Part shown: one piece after another, positions 18,838 to 28,003 of the stretch
Layout: the number at the start of each line of letters is the position of its first letter
How positions within the stretch are numbered: the first letter of the stretch is position 1
DNA from: Arcicella sp.
Lineage (GTDB): Bacteria > Bacteroidota > Bacteroidia > Cytophagales > Spirosomataceae
Direction of reading: 5' to 3'
DNA: 49,636 nucleotides
Assembly: GCA_025354645.1 (NCBI GenBank)
Contig: JANXML010000110.1
Location: 1 to 49,636 of the forward strand
Position numbers and translations under genes: made by a program
The notes under the pieces: generated by a model
The model's input: the letters and a program-made list of their open reading frames with translations, nothing else
The model's database searches: none
Told to the model about the DNA's origin: nothing

Positions 18838-19089
18838 TTGTTTGAGCAAGTGATTTTGAATATCATGTATTTTTTTGACCGATTTGTAAAATTCCTCACC
18901 TTTCCATCTTCTTTGATAGTAGTCTTTGATAGAACTTGCATCAGCCCGCAGCGGCTCTTAGAATTGTATGTTTCTGACCAGTATTTACAATATGGCGGTA
19001 AAGTAATTGCTACCACCTAAAGAGGTGCGATCTATGTTTTGAATGAAGCGTTGGCGAATGAAACGGATGAAATTAAATTGACTGAATGA
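18838..19089 (+). pseudogene. Possible gene relic with an in-frame stop
   Basis: '...PQRLLELYVSDQYLQYGGKVIATT' stop 'RGAIYVLNEALANETDEIKLTE' continues in the same frame across the stop at 19018-19020; protein-like composition, no family recognised. Confidence 0.3.
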
Positions 19090-19197
19090 TTACATTACAC
19101 TTTTTGACGCATTTCTGTACAAAAGTAAAACCTTCAAATAGTAGAAAAGATTAATTTTTATGTTTTATCTAAAATATTTAAAAATAGAATTTATATT

Positions 19198-19785
19198 TTG
19201 ATGGCACACATGAACGATACTCAACTTTGGAAAAACTTTCAAGAGGGGGATGAATCTGCCTATACCGAGATTTATCGCACTCATGTGAAAGCTATGTATC
19301 GTTATGGTATGAGCCTTGTTCCTGCATCTGAAGCTTTTGTTTTTGATTGTATTCATGATGTTTTTACGGAAATTTGGGTGAAGAGAACTCGGCTTACTGT
19401 GCCTGATAATGTGCGATATTACTTACTTAAATGTTTGAAAGTGAGAGTTTTACATTTACTACAACGTAAAGAAAGAACTAATCAACCACTCGACCAAATA
19501 GATTTTGATGAACTTTGGGCTGAACCTTCCTATGAAGATATTTTTACTTTCGGAGAAGAAAAACAAAATCGAGAAGATTTAGTAAAAAAACTCATGAGTC
19601 AATTGCCCCCACGCCAGCAAGAAGTTCTCAGACTTCGATTTGTTGAAGAATTAGACTACAAAGAAATTGCCCAAATCCTTTCCGTAAACCCGCAATCTGC
19701 CCAAAATTTAGTTTTTCGAGCCATTGAAAAACTTCGTACATGGCTAATTCCTTGTATTTTACTATTTTTTAAAGAAATAATTTAA
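19198..19785 (+). CDS. ECF-type RNA polymerase sigma factor
   Basis: 'EGDESAYTEIYRTHVKAMYRYG', 'LPPRQQEVLRLRFVEELDYKEIAQILSVNPQSAQNLVFRAIEKLR'. Confidence 0.93.
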   Translation: MMAHMNDTQLWKNFQEGDESAYTEIYRTHVKAMYRYGMSLVPASEAFVFDCIHDVFTEIWVKRTRLTVPDNVRYYLLKCLKVRVLHLLQRKERTNQPLDQIDFDELWAEPSYEDIFTFGEEKQNREDLVKKLMSQLPPRQQEVLRLRFVEELDYKEIAQILSVNPQSAQNLVFRAIEKLRTWLIPCILLFFKEII

Positions 19786-19841
19786 AATAAGTGAGTATAT
19801 AAATAAGGTAACGGTCATCTACGGACAAAAACCTTATTTCC

Positions 19842-20942
19842 GTGCAGAAAAATTTCCAACAATATTCTATAATCGACTTCGTAGGAGATGATGATTTCTT
19901 GAAACATCACCTCCATCCTACGTCAGAATCTTCTCAATTTTGGGAAGATTGGCAGTTGCAAAATCCATCTAAAAAATCAGTGTTTCTGGAAGCTCAAAGG
20001 CTTTTTGAAGCGGTTCGTTTGGGTTTGAGCGAGTACGCACGAACTTACCTTTCACCCGAAGCTGAAGCCAACTTATTAGCTCGAATTCGATTGACCAATG
20101 AATCAAATAATTTATTTGAGAAGCCAATTGTGTCTATTTGGAGGAATAAATGGACAGTTAGTGTGGCAGCGGCATCGGTGCTTTTATTGTTAGGCGTGTT
20201 TTTCTGGAAGTTACAAACTGACCCTGTATCGCCATATTACCAGCAAATCGCTTTATTGAACAAATCGGTAATTGAAAAAAATAACGTTGATTTCAAACCC
20301 CAACTAATTCATCTTTTAGATGGTACAGCCGTGCTACTTTCTGCCAAAAGTAGGCTAAGTTATTCTGAAAATTTTGGGTCAGAAAATAGAATAGTTTACT
20401 TAGATGGTGAAGCCACTTTTGATGTTGCAAAAGACCCATCCAAACCATTTTATGTGTATGCTAATGAATTGATTACCAAAGTTTTAGGCACAAAATTTAA
20501 GATTACGGCTTATGAAAAAGGGAAGGATGTGGTTGTAACCGTTCAGCATGGTCAGGTGAGTGTTTATCGGAATGAAAAATCTGAAAAAAATTCGCTCAAA
20601 GGAGTTTTATTACTCCCCAATCAGCAAGTTGTTTTTGCTCGACAATCAGAACAATTTAATAAAACAATCATTCGTGAACCTCAAATTGTGGCTTTGAATA
20701 ATAAGGAAATTATCAATTTTGATTTTGATGAAACACCCGTTTATGAAGTATTTGAAAGACTTAAAAAGGCGTATAATATTGACATAATTTATAACAGCGA
20801 GATTTTAAAAGATTGTCAATTAACGGCTTCACTTACGGATGAATCGCTTTTTCAGAAGTTAGATATCATCACAAAATCTATCGGAGCGAGTTATGAAACG
20901 GTTGAAGGTCAGATAGTTATAACTTCAAAAGGATGTAAATAA
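19842..20942 (+). CDS. FecR-like anti-sigma factor (GTG start)
   Basis: Single TM 'WTVSVAAASVLLLLGVFFW'; FecR motifs 'LLDGTAVLLSAKSRLSYSENFGSENRIVYLDGEATFDVAKDPSKPFYVYANELITKVLGTKFKI'. Confidence 0.93.
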   Translation: MQKNFQQYSIIDFVGDDDFLKHHLHPTSESSQFWEDWQLQNPSKKSVFLEAQRLFEAVRLGLSEYARTYLSPEAEANLLARIRLTNESNNLFEKPIVSIWRNKWTVSVAAASVLLLLGVFFWKLQTDPVSPYYQQIALLNKSVIEKNNVDFKPQLIHLLDGTAVLLSAKSRLSYSENFGSENRIVYLDGEATFDVAKDPSKPFYVYANELITKVLGTKFKITAYEKGKDVVVTVQHGQVSVYRNEKSEKNSLKGVLLLPNQQVVFARQSEQFNKTIIREPQIVALNNKEIINFDFDETPVYEVFERLKKAYNIDIIYNSEILKDCQLTASLTDESLFQKLDIITKSIGASYETVEGQIVITSKGCK

Positions 20943-20966
20943 ATCTTGCTAATTAATCCATAAGAA

Positions 20967-20997
20967 AAGCCAACGGTTTTCGAAGAACCATTGGCTT
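20967..20997 (+). terminator. Hairpin between FecR-like gene and SusC (terminator or attenuator candidate)
   Basis: AAGCCAACGGTT / AACCATTGGCTT, 11/12 complementary, 7-nt loop, no U-tract. Confidence 0.45.
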
Positions 20998-21083
20998 GAA
21001 ATTTCCAAAATGCCGTCAAGCAATCCCCGTAAGGGTTAAGGAAACATTGTGTCCAAATTTTTAAAATTTAAACAATCAAAAGT

Positions 21084-24000
21084 ATGAAAAAATTTAACCA
21101 TTTAATTATCCAATGTATGAAAATTTCGTTGGTTCAACTTTTCATTGCCTGCTTGTTCATGAGTGTTTCGTGGGCAAATGATGCAAATGCACAGGAAATA
21201 CTAAATCGACGACTTAGTATTCAGGTATCTGATATGAAGATAAAAAATGTGCTTGCGACAATTGAAAAATCTACAAATGTAAAGTTTTCATATAGTCCAC
21301 AAGTAATTCAATCGAGTCGGAAAGTAACGATTAATATGGACGATATTACGTTGGGAGCAATTTTGAGCAAGATTTTAACCCCGCTGCAAATCGGTTATAA
21401 TGTTGTGGGAAATCAAATTATTTTGAACACCATAAGTAAACAAGATGAACCAACGCCATCATCCATTAAAAATAATAGTGTAATAATCCCAAAAGTAGAA
21501 AACATTGAATTGAATATTAAAGGCAAAATTACGAGTACGGAAAGCGGAGAAGTTATTGCTGGCGTTAATATCAACATCAAAGGCACACAAAGAGGTACTT
21601 CGTCCAATTCAAAGGGAGAATATTCAATTACTGTTCCAGATAAAAATACGGTTTTGGTTTTCAGTTTTGTAGGGTATTCTTCCAGAGAAATTGCTGTGGG
21701 TGACAGGAGTATCATTAACGTTACGTTGGCAGAAGAAAATAAAGCATTGAGTGAAGTAGTGGTGGTGGGTTATGGAACGCAAAATAAACGAGAGCTTTCA
21801 ACCTCAATTGTGTCTTTGGATGCCAAAAGTATTGCAGAACAAACCGTGACAAATGCCACACAAGCAATGGCTGGACAATTGGCTGGCGTGTCGGTGCAAT
21901 CCGTCACGGGTAGCCCTGGAACTGCTCCAATCATCCGTATCAGAGGTGTTGGGTCGTTGAGTGCGGGTAATGACCCACTGATTGTTGTAGATGGTTTCCC
22001 GTTGAGTAGTACCGAAAATTTTGACCAAATTAGTCCAAATGATATTGAAAAAATTGAGGTTTTGAAAGATGCCGCTGCCGCTGCAATCTATGGTTCGAGG
22101 GGAGGAAATGGGGTAATTATGGTTACAACAAAAAGAGGAAAAGTTGGACAAACCAGATTTAATTTTTCGGTAACGACTGGCATTGATGAATTAGCTCGAA
22201 AAATTCCTGTTTTGAATTCAGCCCAATACGTTGAATACGCAAAGGAGGCATTTGCTTTAAATAAAGCGGCAATTGTTCCCTCATATTTTGACGACCCAAG
22301 TAAATGGGCTAATACCGATTGGCAAGATGTTATTTTCAGAACAGCTCAAAACAGGAGTTATCAAATGTCGGTTTCTGGGGGAACAGAAAAATTGAAATAT
22401 GCTATATCGGGTGGGTATGTAAAGCAAGAAGGGATTCTGAAAGGAACTGATTATGAACGATTTAATTTTCGGGTAAACATGGATTTGCAACTTTCTTTTA
22501 AATTAAAAATGGGAATAAACGTTGCTCCAAATTATAATTATAGAAATGACCGCCCCGTGAATGGTGAAAATTCCACAGGCAATTATTATGTGGGTGTTCC
22601 AGGGCAGAGTGTGGGTTCATTAGGCTCTGTTTATACGGCTTTGGTGCAAGTTCCCATCATGCCTGTATTTTTAGAAAATGGCGACTATGACATTCCCAGA
22701 AACGATCCTTATTTGAAAAATACTTCCGTAAATCAGAATTTTTTCAATCCTTTGGCATATTTAGAATTACAGAATGACAACACACAATCGGTTAGATTGC
22801 AGGGAAATACGTTTTTACAATACGAAATTATAAAAGGCTTATCTTTCAAAATAAACGTAGGAGCGGAAACGACCAATAATCGAAGAAATACCTTTGTTCC
22901 TTCCACTTTGGCTTATAATAATTCAACAAATGCTTCTTTTTCAACGCCTAATTTGAGGGGAATTACGTCTTCGCAAGGTTCAAATCAAAACTATAATTGG
23001 CTTTGGGAAAACACCTTAAATTATGACAAAAAAGTAGGCGAAAAACATCATTTTGCTTTATTGGCTGGTTATTCAGCTCAAAAAAATACGTCCGAAAACA
23101 GCGGAGTTGCCAGTAGGGCGGGTTCATTTGCCACCGATGCTATTCCCTATGTAAGTTTATCAAGTGATATTTTTGGAACGGCTTTTAAAAGTGCTAATAC
23201 CCTTATTTCTACATTTTTTAGGTTGAATTATAATTATGGACAGAAATATTTACTTTCTGCCGCCATCCGAAGAGACGGTTCTTCAAGATTTGGGGCAGAT
23301 AATCGTTACGCTACTTTTCCGTCTGCCTCCGTTGCTTGGCGATTAAGTGAAGAAGGTTTTATGAAAGACGTTTCAGCTTTTAGTGAACTCAAAATTAGAG
23401 GAAGTTATGGCGTAACTGGAAATAATAATATTGGCGATTTCTCTTCGGTGGCAGTCTTGGGAGGCGACCATTACACCTTCGGGGCAGGCACAGGAACGGC
23501 TGAATATGGCTATGCACCCACAGGTTTCACGAACTCGGGTTTGACTTGGGAAACCAATACACAAAAGGATTTAGGATTGGAAGTTGGGTTGTTGAAAAAT
23601 AGAATTTACCTGTCTGTGGATGTGTATGAGCGTATTACGGAAGGCTTACTCGCTCGAACACCTATTTCTTCATTGGCTGGGCTTGCCAGTTCTTATCTCA
23701 GAAATATCGGAAATATTCGTAATCGAGGTTTAGAAATCGACTTGGTTACTCGCAACTTAACGGGTGATTTTAAGTGGACAACCAATGCCAATTTCTCAAC
23801 TAATAAAAATGTTTTGACTGATTATTATAAAGAAGGAGCAGATTATTATGATGCGGTTTTTGGGTGGAATACGGTTTATCAAATTCAAAAAGGAGGCTCA
23901 TTAGGGGATATTTGGGGTTATGTAGCCGATGGAATTTTCATGAATCAAGGAGAGGTGGATAAAGGTCCGAGGTGGCAAGGAAACGCTTCTTCGCCAGGTG

Positions 24001-24578
24001 ATGTGCGTTACAAAGATTTGAACGGCGATGGTAAAATCACAGCCGATGACCGTGCTGTTTTTGCGAATGCTTTACCCAAATTTACCTACGGAATTACCAA
24101 TACTTTTTCCTATAAAGGCTTCGATTTGCGAGTATTATTACAAGGCGTTCAAGGTTCAAATATTGTCTATGGCGTTGGGCGAAATACAGATGCAGGTTTA
24201 GGAGGCGGAAACAATGCTACAACCGCAGTTTTGGGTCGTTGGAAATCTGAATCTCAACCTGGGGACGGTGTTACACCGAGGGTATTGAACGCTGGAAATA
24301 GTGCAGATTTTTCAAGTCGTTTTGTGTATGATGGTTCGTTTATCAGAATAAGAAATGTGTCTTTGGGATATAATCTTCCGAAAGTATTAATCAGTAAATT
24401 AAAACTCCAAAATGCTCGAATTTACGTCACAGGGCAGAATTTATATACTTTTACTAATTATTTTGGGTATAATCCAGAGGTGAATATTGAGTTGGGAAGT
24501 TCATTAAGATACGGTGTTGATCAAGGAAGTTATCCTTTGCCAAGAAGCTATTCTTTGGGCTTAAATATTGGTTTTTAA
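21084..24578 (+). CDS. SusC/RagA-family TonB-dependent receptor with N-terminal STN domain
   Basis: STN-like N-terminus, carboxypeptidase-regulatory 'KGKITSTESGEVIAGVNINIKGTQRGTSSNSKGEYSI', plug 'EVVVVGYGTQNKRELSTSI', 'PLIVVDGFPL', 'IEKIEVLKDAAAAAIYGSRGGNGVIMVTTKRGK'. Confidence 0.97.
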   Translation: MKKFNHLIIQCMKISLVQLFIACLFMSVSWANDANAQEILNRRLSIQVSDMKIKNVLATIEKSTNVKFSYSPQVIQSSRKVTINMDDITLGAILSKILTPLQIGYNVVGNQIILNTISKQDEPTPSSIKNNSVIIPKVENIELNIKGKITSTESGEVIAGVNINIKGTQRGTSSNSKGEYSITVPDKNTVLVFSFVGYSSREIAVGDRSIINVTLAEENKALSEVVVVGYGTQNKRELSTSIVSLDAKSIAEQTVTNATQAMAGQLAGVSVQSVTGSPGTAPIIRIRGVGSLSAGNDPLIVVDGFPLSSTENFDQISPNDIEKIEVLKDAAAAAIYGSRGGNGVIMVTTKRGKVGQTRFNFSVTTGIDELARKIPVLNSAQYVEYAKEAFALNKAAIVPSYFDDPSKWANTDWQDVIFRTAQNRSYQMSVSGGTEKLKYAISGGYVKQEGILKGTDYERFNFRVNMDLQLSFKLKMGINVAPNYNYRNDRPVNGENSTGNYYVGVPGQSVGSLGSVYTALVQVPIMPVFLENGDYDIPRNDPYLKNTSVNQNFFNPLAYLELQNDNTQSVRLQGNTFLQYEIIKGLSFKINVGAETTNNRRNTFVPSTLAYNNSTNASFSTPNLRGITSSQGSNQNYNWLWENTLNYDKKVGEKHHFALLAGYSAQKNTSENSGVASRAGSFATDAIPYVSLSSDIFGTAFKSANTLISTFFRLNYNYGQKYLLSAAIRRDGSSRFGADNRYATFPSASVAWRLSEEGFMKDVSAFSELKIRGSYGVTGNNNIGDFSSVAVLGGDHYTFGAGTGTAEYGYAPTGFTNSGLTWETNTQKDLGLEVGLLKNRIYLSVDVYERITEGLLARTPISSLAGLASSYLRNIGNIRNRGLEIDLVTRNLTGDFKWTTNANFSTNKNVLTDYYKEGADYYDAVFGWNTVYQIQKGGSLGDIWGYVADGIFMNQGEVDKGPRWQGNASSPGDVRYKDLNGDGKITADDRAVFANALPKFTYGITNTFSYKGFDLRVLLQGVQGSNIVYGVGRNTDAGLGGGNNATTAVLGRWKSESQPGDGVTPRVLNAGNSADFSSRFVYDGSFIRIRNVSLGYNLPKVLISKLKLQNARIYVTGQNLYTFTNYFGYNPEVNIELGSSLRYGVDQGSYPLPRSYSLGLNIGF

Positions 24579-24656
24579 TCTTAAAATTTAATGTCAATAA
24601 GGCTCTAAAACAAAGAATAAATTAGTGCCTCGATGGCAGAATAAAATACTAAAAAA

Positions 24657-26114
24657 ATGAAAAATATAATCCAAAAAATAGTCGTATTTCTCGCTCTTTG
24701 CATCGTTTCTTTTGGTTGCAAAGAAGACTTTATAAACCTTGCAAATCCAAGTGCTTTGACTGAGGCAAGTTATTATAAAACCGCTGTAGATTTAAAGGGC
24801 GGTCTCACGGCAGCATACAGTTCTTTGCAACCCGTTTACAACTATATGTATCAATTTGCAGAAATCTCATCCGATAATTCTATCGGTCCAATTGATGGTC
24901 AAAATGAGCATTTATTTGATAAGTTTGAAGTTCCAACAAATCATACAGGAGTATCAAGAATGTGGACAAATTTATTCCGAAGTGTTGCTAAAACTAATTT
25001 AGTTATTGCCCGAGCTGAACCTATTGTAATGGACGCTACTCAAAAAGCTCGTTTTGTGGCAGAAGCTAAATTTATACGTGCTTTAAACTATTTTAATTTA
25101 GTCAGAATTTTTGGAGATGTACCAATTGTTGTTGCTCCAGTTAAAAATCCTGATGATGCTTTGTCTTTCAGAAGGGATGCTACAACCTTAGTGTACGCTC
25201 AAATTATTAAAGATTTAACAGAGTCTGAGGGGATTTTATTACCAAAATACACGGGTGTTGACGTAGGAAGAGCTACCAGTATTGCCGCAAAAATGTTATT
25301 GAGTGAAGTGTATATGACCCAAAAAAACTTTCCCGTTGCAATTACAAAATTGAAAGAAACCATTGATTTAGCTGATGCAAATGGGGTTGCTTTATTACCA
25401 AAATACGATGACATTTTTGACCCAACGAAGGGAAATAATGCGGAGATTATTTTTTCAATTCAGTACCAAAAAAACCGTATTCCAATCGAAGGAAGCCTTT
25501 TTAGTACGTGGTTTATTCCACAAGAAACGGGTAATTTAGTGGTGAAAGCAGGACGTGGATATGGATATAATTTGGTTCACCCAGATTTGGATGCGGCTTT
25601 TGAAATTAATGATAATAGGAAGTCAATTTCTGTCGATAAATACGTTTCTGCCAACGGTTTAGTTGTGCTTCGATATACCAAAAAGTACCTTGATGGAGGT
25701 CTTTTGGCTGACCAAGATGGGGACAATGATTGGACGATTTATCGTTATGCGGATTTAATCTTGCTTTATGCCGAATCTCTCAACGAAACGGGTAATCAAA
25801 CTGAGGCGTTATTGCAAATGAACAGAATCAGAAAAAGGGCTGGATTGGCAAATAAAATGGTTGCCGACCAAGTGGGATTAAGATTGGCGATTGAGCAAGA
25901 AAGGCGAATTGAGTTGAATATGGAAGGACATCGTTGGTTCGATTTATTGCGTACAGGAAGGGCAATTGAGGTGATGAATAATCATTTTGCCACTTATAAA
26001 ATATTGAGAACAACGAACGTTCAAGCTCAAATTGGCACTACAAATTTGCTATCGCCCATTCCCGAAACTGAGCGAACTGTGAATCCAAATATTGCTCAAA
26101 ATCCAGGATATTAA
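24657..26114 (+). CDS. SusD/RagB-family nutrient-binding lipoprotein
   Basis: Lipobox 'CIVSFGC'; 'RFVAEAKFIRALNYFNLVRIFGDVPIV'; 'RYADLILLYAESLNETGNQTEALLQMNRIRKRAGL'; 'EGHRWFDLLRTGRA'. Confidence 0.96.
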   Translation: MKNIIQKIVVFLALCIVSFGCKEDFINLANPSALTEASYYKTAVDLKGGLTAAYSSLQPVYNYMYQFAEISSDNSIGPIDGQNEHLFDKFEVPTNHTGVSRMWTNLFRSVAKTNLVIARAEPIVMDATQKARFVAEAKFIRALNYFNLVRIFGDVPIVVAPVKNPDDALSFRRDATTLVYAQIIKDLTESEGILLPKYTGVDVGRATSIAAKMLLSEVYMTQKNFPVAITKLKETIDLADANGVALLPKYDDIFDPTKGNNAEIIFSIQYQKNRIPIEGSLFSTWFIPQETGNLVVKAGRGYGYNLVHPDLDAAFEINDNRKSISVDKYVSANGLVVLRYTKKYLDGGLLADQDGDNDWTIYRYADLILLYAESLNETGNQTEALLQMNRIRKRAGLANKMVADQVGLRLAIEQERRIELNMEGHRWFDLLRTGRAIEVMNNHFATYKILRTTNVQAQIGTTNLLSPIPETERTVNPNIAQNPGY

Positions 26115-26142
26115 AATTGGTTAGAATTGAAAATGTGTTTGT

Positions 26143-26172
26143 TTTTGGTTGGATTTTATAATCCAACCAAAA
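26143..26172 (+). terminator. Perfect 13-bp hairpin between SusD and GH gene
   Basis: TTTTGGTTGGATT (26143-26155) / AATCCAACCAAAA (26160-26172), 4-nt loop; weak T-rich tail. Confidence 0.6.
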
Positions 26173-26239
26173 TTTATTATTTCCTAAAAACTATATTAGA
26201 CTTTGAAAACCCTCTCACAAGCCTAAACCGCAACGTATA

Positions 26240-28003
26240 ATGAAAAGAGTCACCCTTATATTTTTTATTTCAATCAACTTTTTGTTAAATATTTCTGCCC
26301 AAAATACGGCTTCAATTTTGCTAAATGCTAACGATATTTTAAGGGAAAAACCTGTGGGAATAGGTGGGACAATGATTGAATACCACGATGCTCCAAGTCC
26401 GTTTGTGGTTGGAAATCCGTATAATTTTCAAGCGGATGTTCGTAAAAATAATTGCCAATTGATTCGTATGGGAGCATATCCAAGTCTGAAAAACATGAAA
26501 CAGACCTTAAATGATTTTGATGATAAAGTTTTGGCAATTATTAATTCAGGGGCAAAACCATTGTTTTATGTCATGATAAAGCCCAATGTCTCCGCTTACT
26601 ACAAAACGGATGGGAAATTGGGGGGAAATCCAGCTTCAAATTTGGCTTTCTTAGTAAATCATTATAAAAATGCTCCTTTTAATCTTTCAAAACAGATTTG
26701 GGAAGTTGGCAATGAACCCGAAAATACGGTTGATTACAAAGCTGGTTCAGATGAATATAGCGAAACTTTCAAGGCTTGCCACGATACTTTGGTGAAACAA
26801 GGTATTCGTGAAAATGTACAATTAGCTGGACCAGTTTTGAGCATAACTTACTTAAATTCAACCAATTATAGAGACGGATTATTTGAAAATTTCATAGAAA
26901 AATGTCACGATTATGTTGATTTAATTACGTTTCATAACTACGGAATTACGGTAAATCCTTTCACACCAACGGGTTCAATGACCAAAGAAAGGTCATTGTC
27001 TTTGCTTAATGATCCGCAAAGATTGGATAATATTGTGGATGGAAATAGGGTGATTGATGTCAATATTTCAGGTTCGATTAATTCAAATCGAAATAATAAT
27101 CAGTGTTATATGGGACTTGCTGGTATGATGAAATTCATGCGGAAATATACGTATGCACGTGGGCAAGTGAGTTTTGGCATTACGGAACAGCGAGGATTTG
27201 CCACCAACAACGTTATTCACGACATTCATACGCTCGAATCTGGGCTTTTTAGTTTGGCTTCGACCCATTTTTTATTGTATAATAATGACCCACAATTTCC
27301 TTCCATACTTGATAATTTATTCATTTTGAGTACCAAATATGACTTACCAATTTATAACCCAGATTATTCTTACGACTACGCCAATTGGTCGCTTTGGATG
27401 AATGGAAATTTGAGGGGAAATACGATGTTAAAACTTACAACTCAATCACCGCTAAATTCTTATAAAAATGCTCTCTTGCTCACCACAGCCTCAAAAAATG
27501 CGGATGGGACAGTCTTTTTGGAGGTGATAAATCGTGATACCGCCAATATCAAAACTACTATTTCATGTAGCAATTTTCCGCAATATGTGAAGACTGCAAT
27601 TCATGAAATGTCTAATGCAAAGTTGCCAAATACTGAAACGGAGTTCTTTTACACGCCTAATTTTACTTATATTTTTCCAAGAATGAGTGTTACTGTTTTC
27701 AAATTTCAAAAGAGTAATGTTCCAATAATTACGGCAAATCAGGAGGAAGAAAATTTAGTATTTTCGGCATATCCAAATCCCTGTAAAAATGATAGTTTTT
27801 TTGTAAAATCAAGCCAAATATCGAAAGCGAAAATCAGCTTTTTTAATACTTTGGGGCAAGAAATATCCATCAAAATTCAAGAAATTAATAAAGAAACGTA
27901 TCAAATTTCAAGCCCAGAAAAGGGGTTTAAAACGGGGATATATTTTTTAAATTTATTGATAAACAATCAAAAATATGTTAAAAAAATCATCATTGCTGAA
28001 TAG
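26240..28003 (+). CDS. Secreted glycoside-hydrolase-like protein (clan GH-A-like, possibly GH39-related) with T9SS type A sorting domain
   Basis: Signal peptide; candidate acid/base 'WEVGNEPE' and nucleophile 'SFGITEQRG'; C-terminal 'YPNPCKNDSFFVKSSQISKAKISFFNTLGQE...GFKTGIYFLNLLINNQKYVKKIII'. Confidence 0.7.
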   Translation: MKRVTLIFFISINFLLNISAQNTASILLNANDILREKPVGIGGTMIEYHDAPSPFVVGNPYNFQADVRKNNCQLIRMGAYPSLKNMKQTLNDFDDKVLAIINSGAKPLFYVMIKPNVSAYYKTDGKLGGNPASNLAFLVNHYKNAPFNLSKQIWEVGNEPENTVDYKAGSDEYSETFKACHDTLVKQGIRENVQLAGPVLSITYLNSTNYRDGLFENFIEKCHDYVDLITFHNYGITVNPFTPTGSMTKERSLSLLNDPQRLDNIVDGNRVIDVNISGSINSNRNNNQCYMGLAGMMKFMRKYTYARGQVSFGITEQRGFATNNVIHDIHTLESGLFSLASTHFLLYNNDPQFPSILDNLFILSTKYDLPIYNPDYSYDYANWSLWMNGNLRGNTMLKLTTQSPLNSYKNALLLTTASKNADGTVFLEVINRDTANIKTTISCSNFPQYVKTAIHEMSNAKLPNTETEFFYTPNFTYIFPRMSVTVFKFQKSNVPIITANQEEENLVFSAYPNPCKNDSFFVKSSQISKAKISFFNTLGQEISIKIQEINKETYQISSPEKGFKTGIYFLNLLINNQKYVKKIIIAE

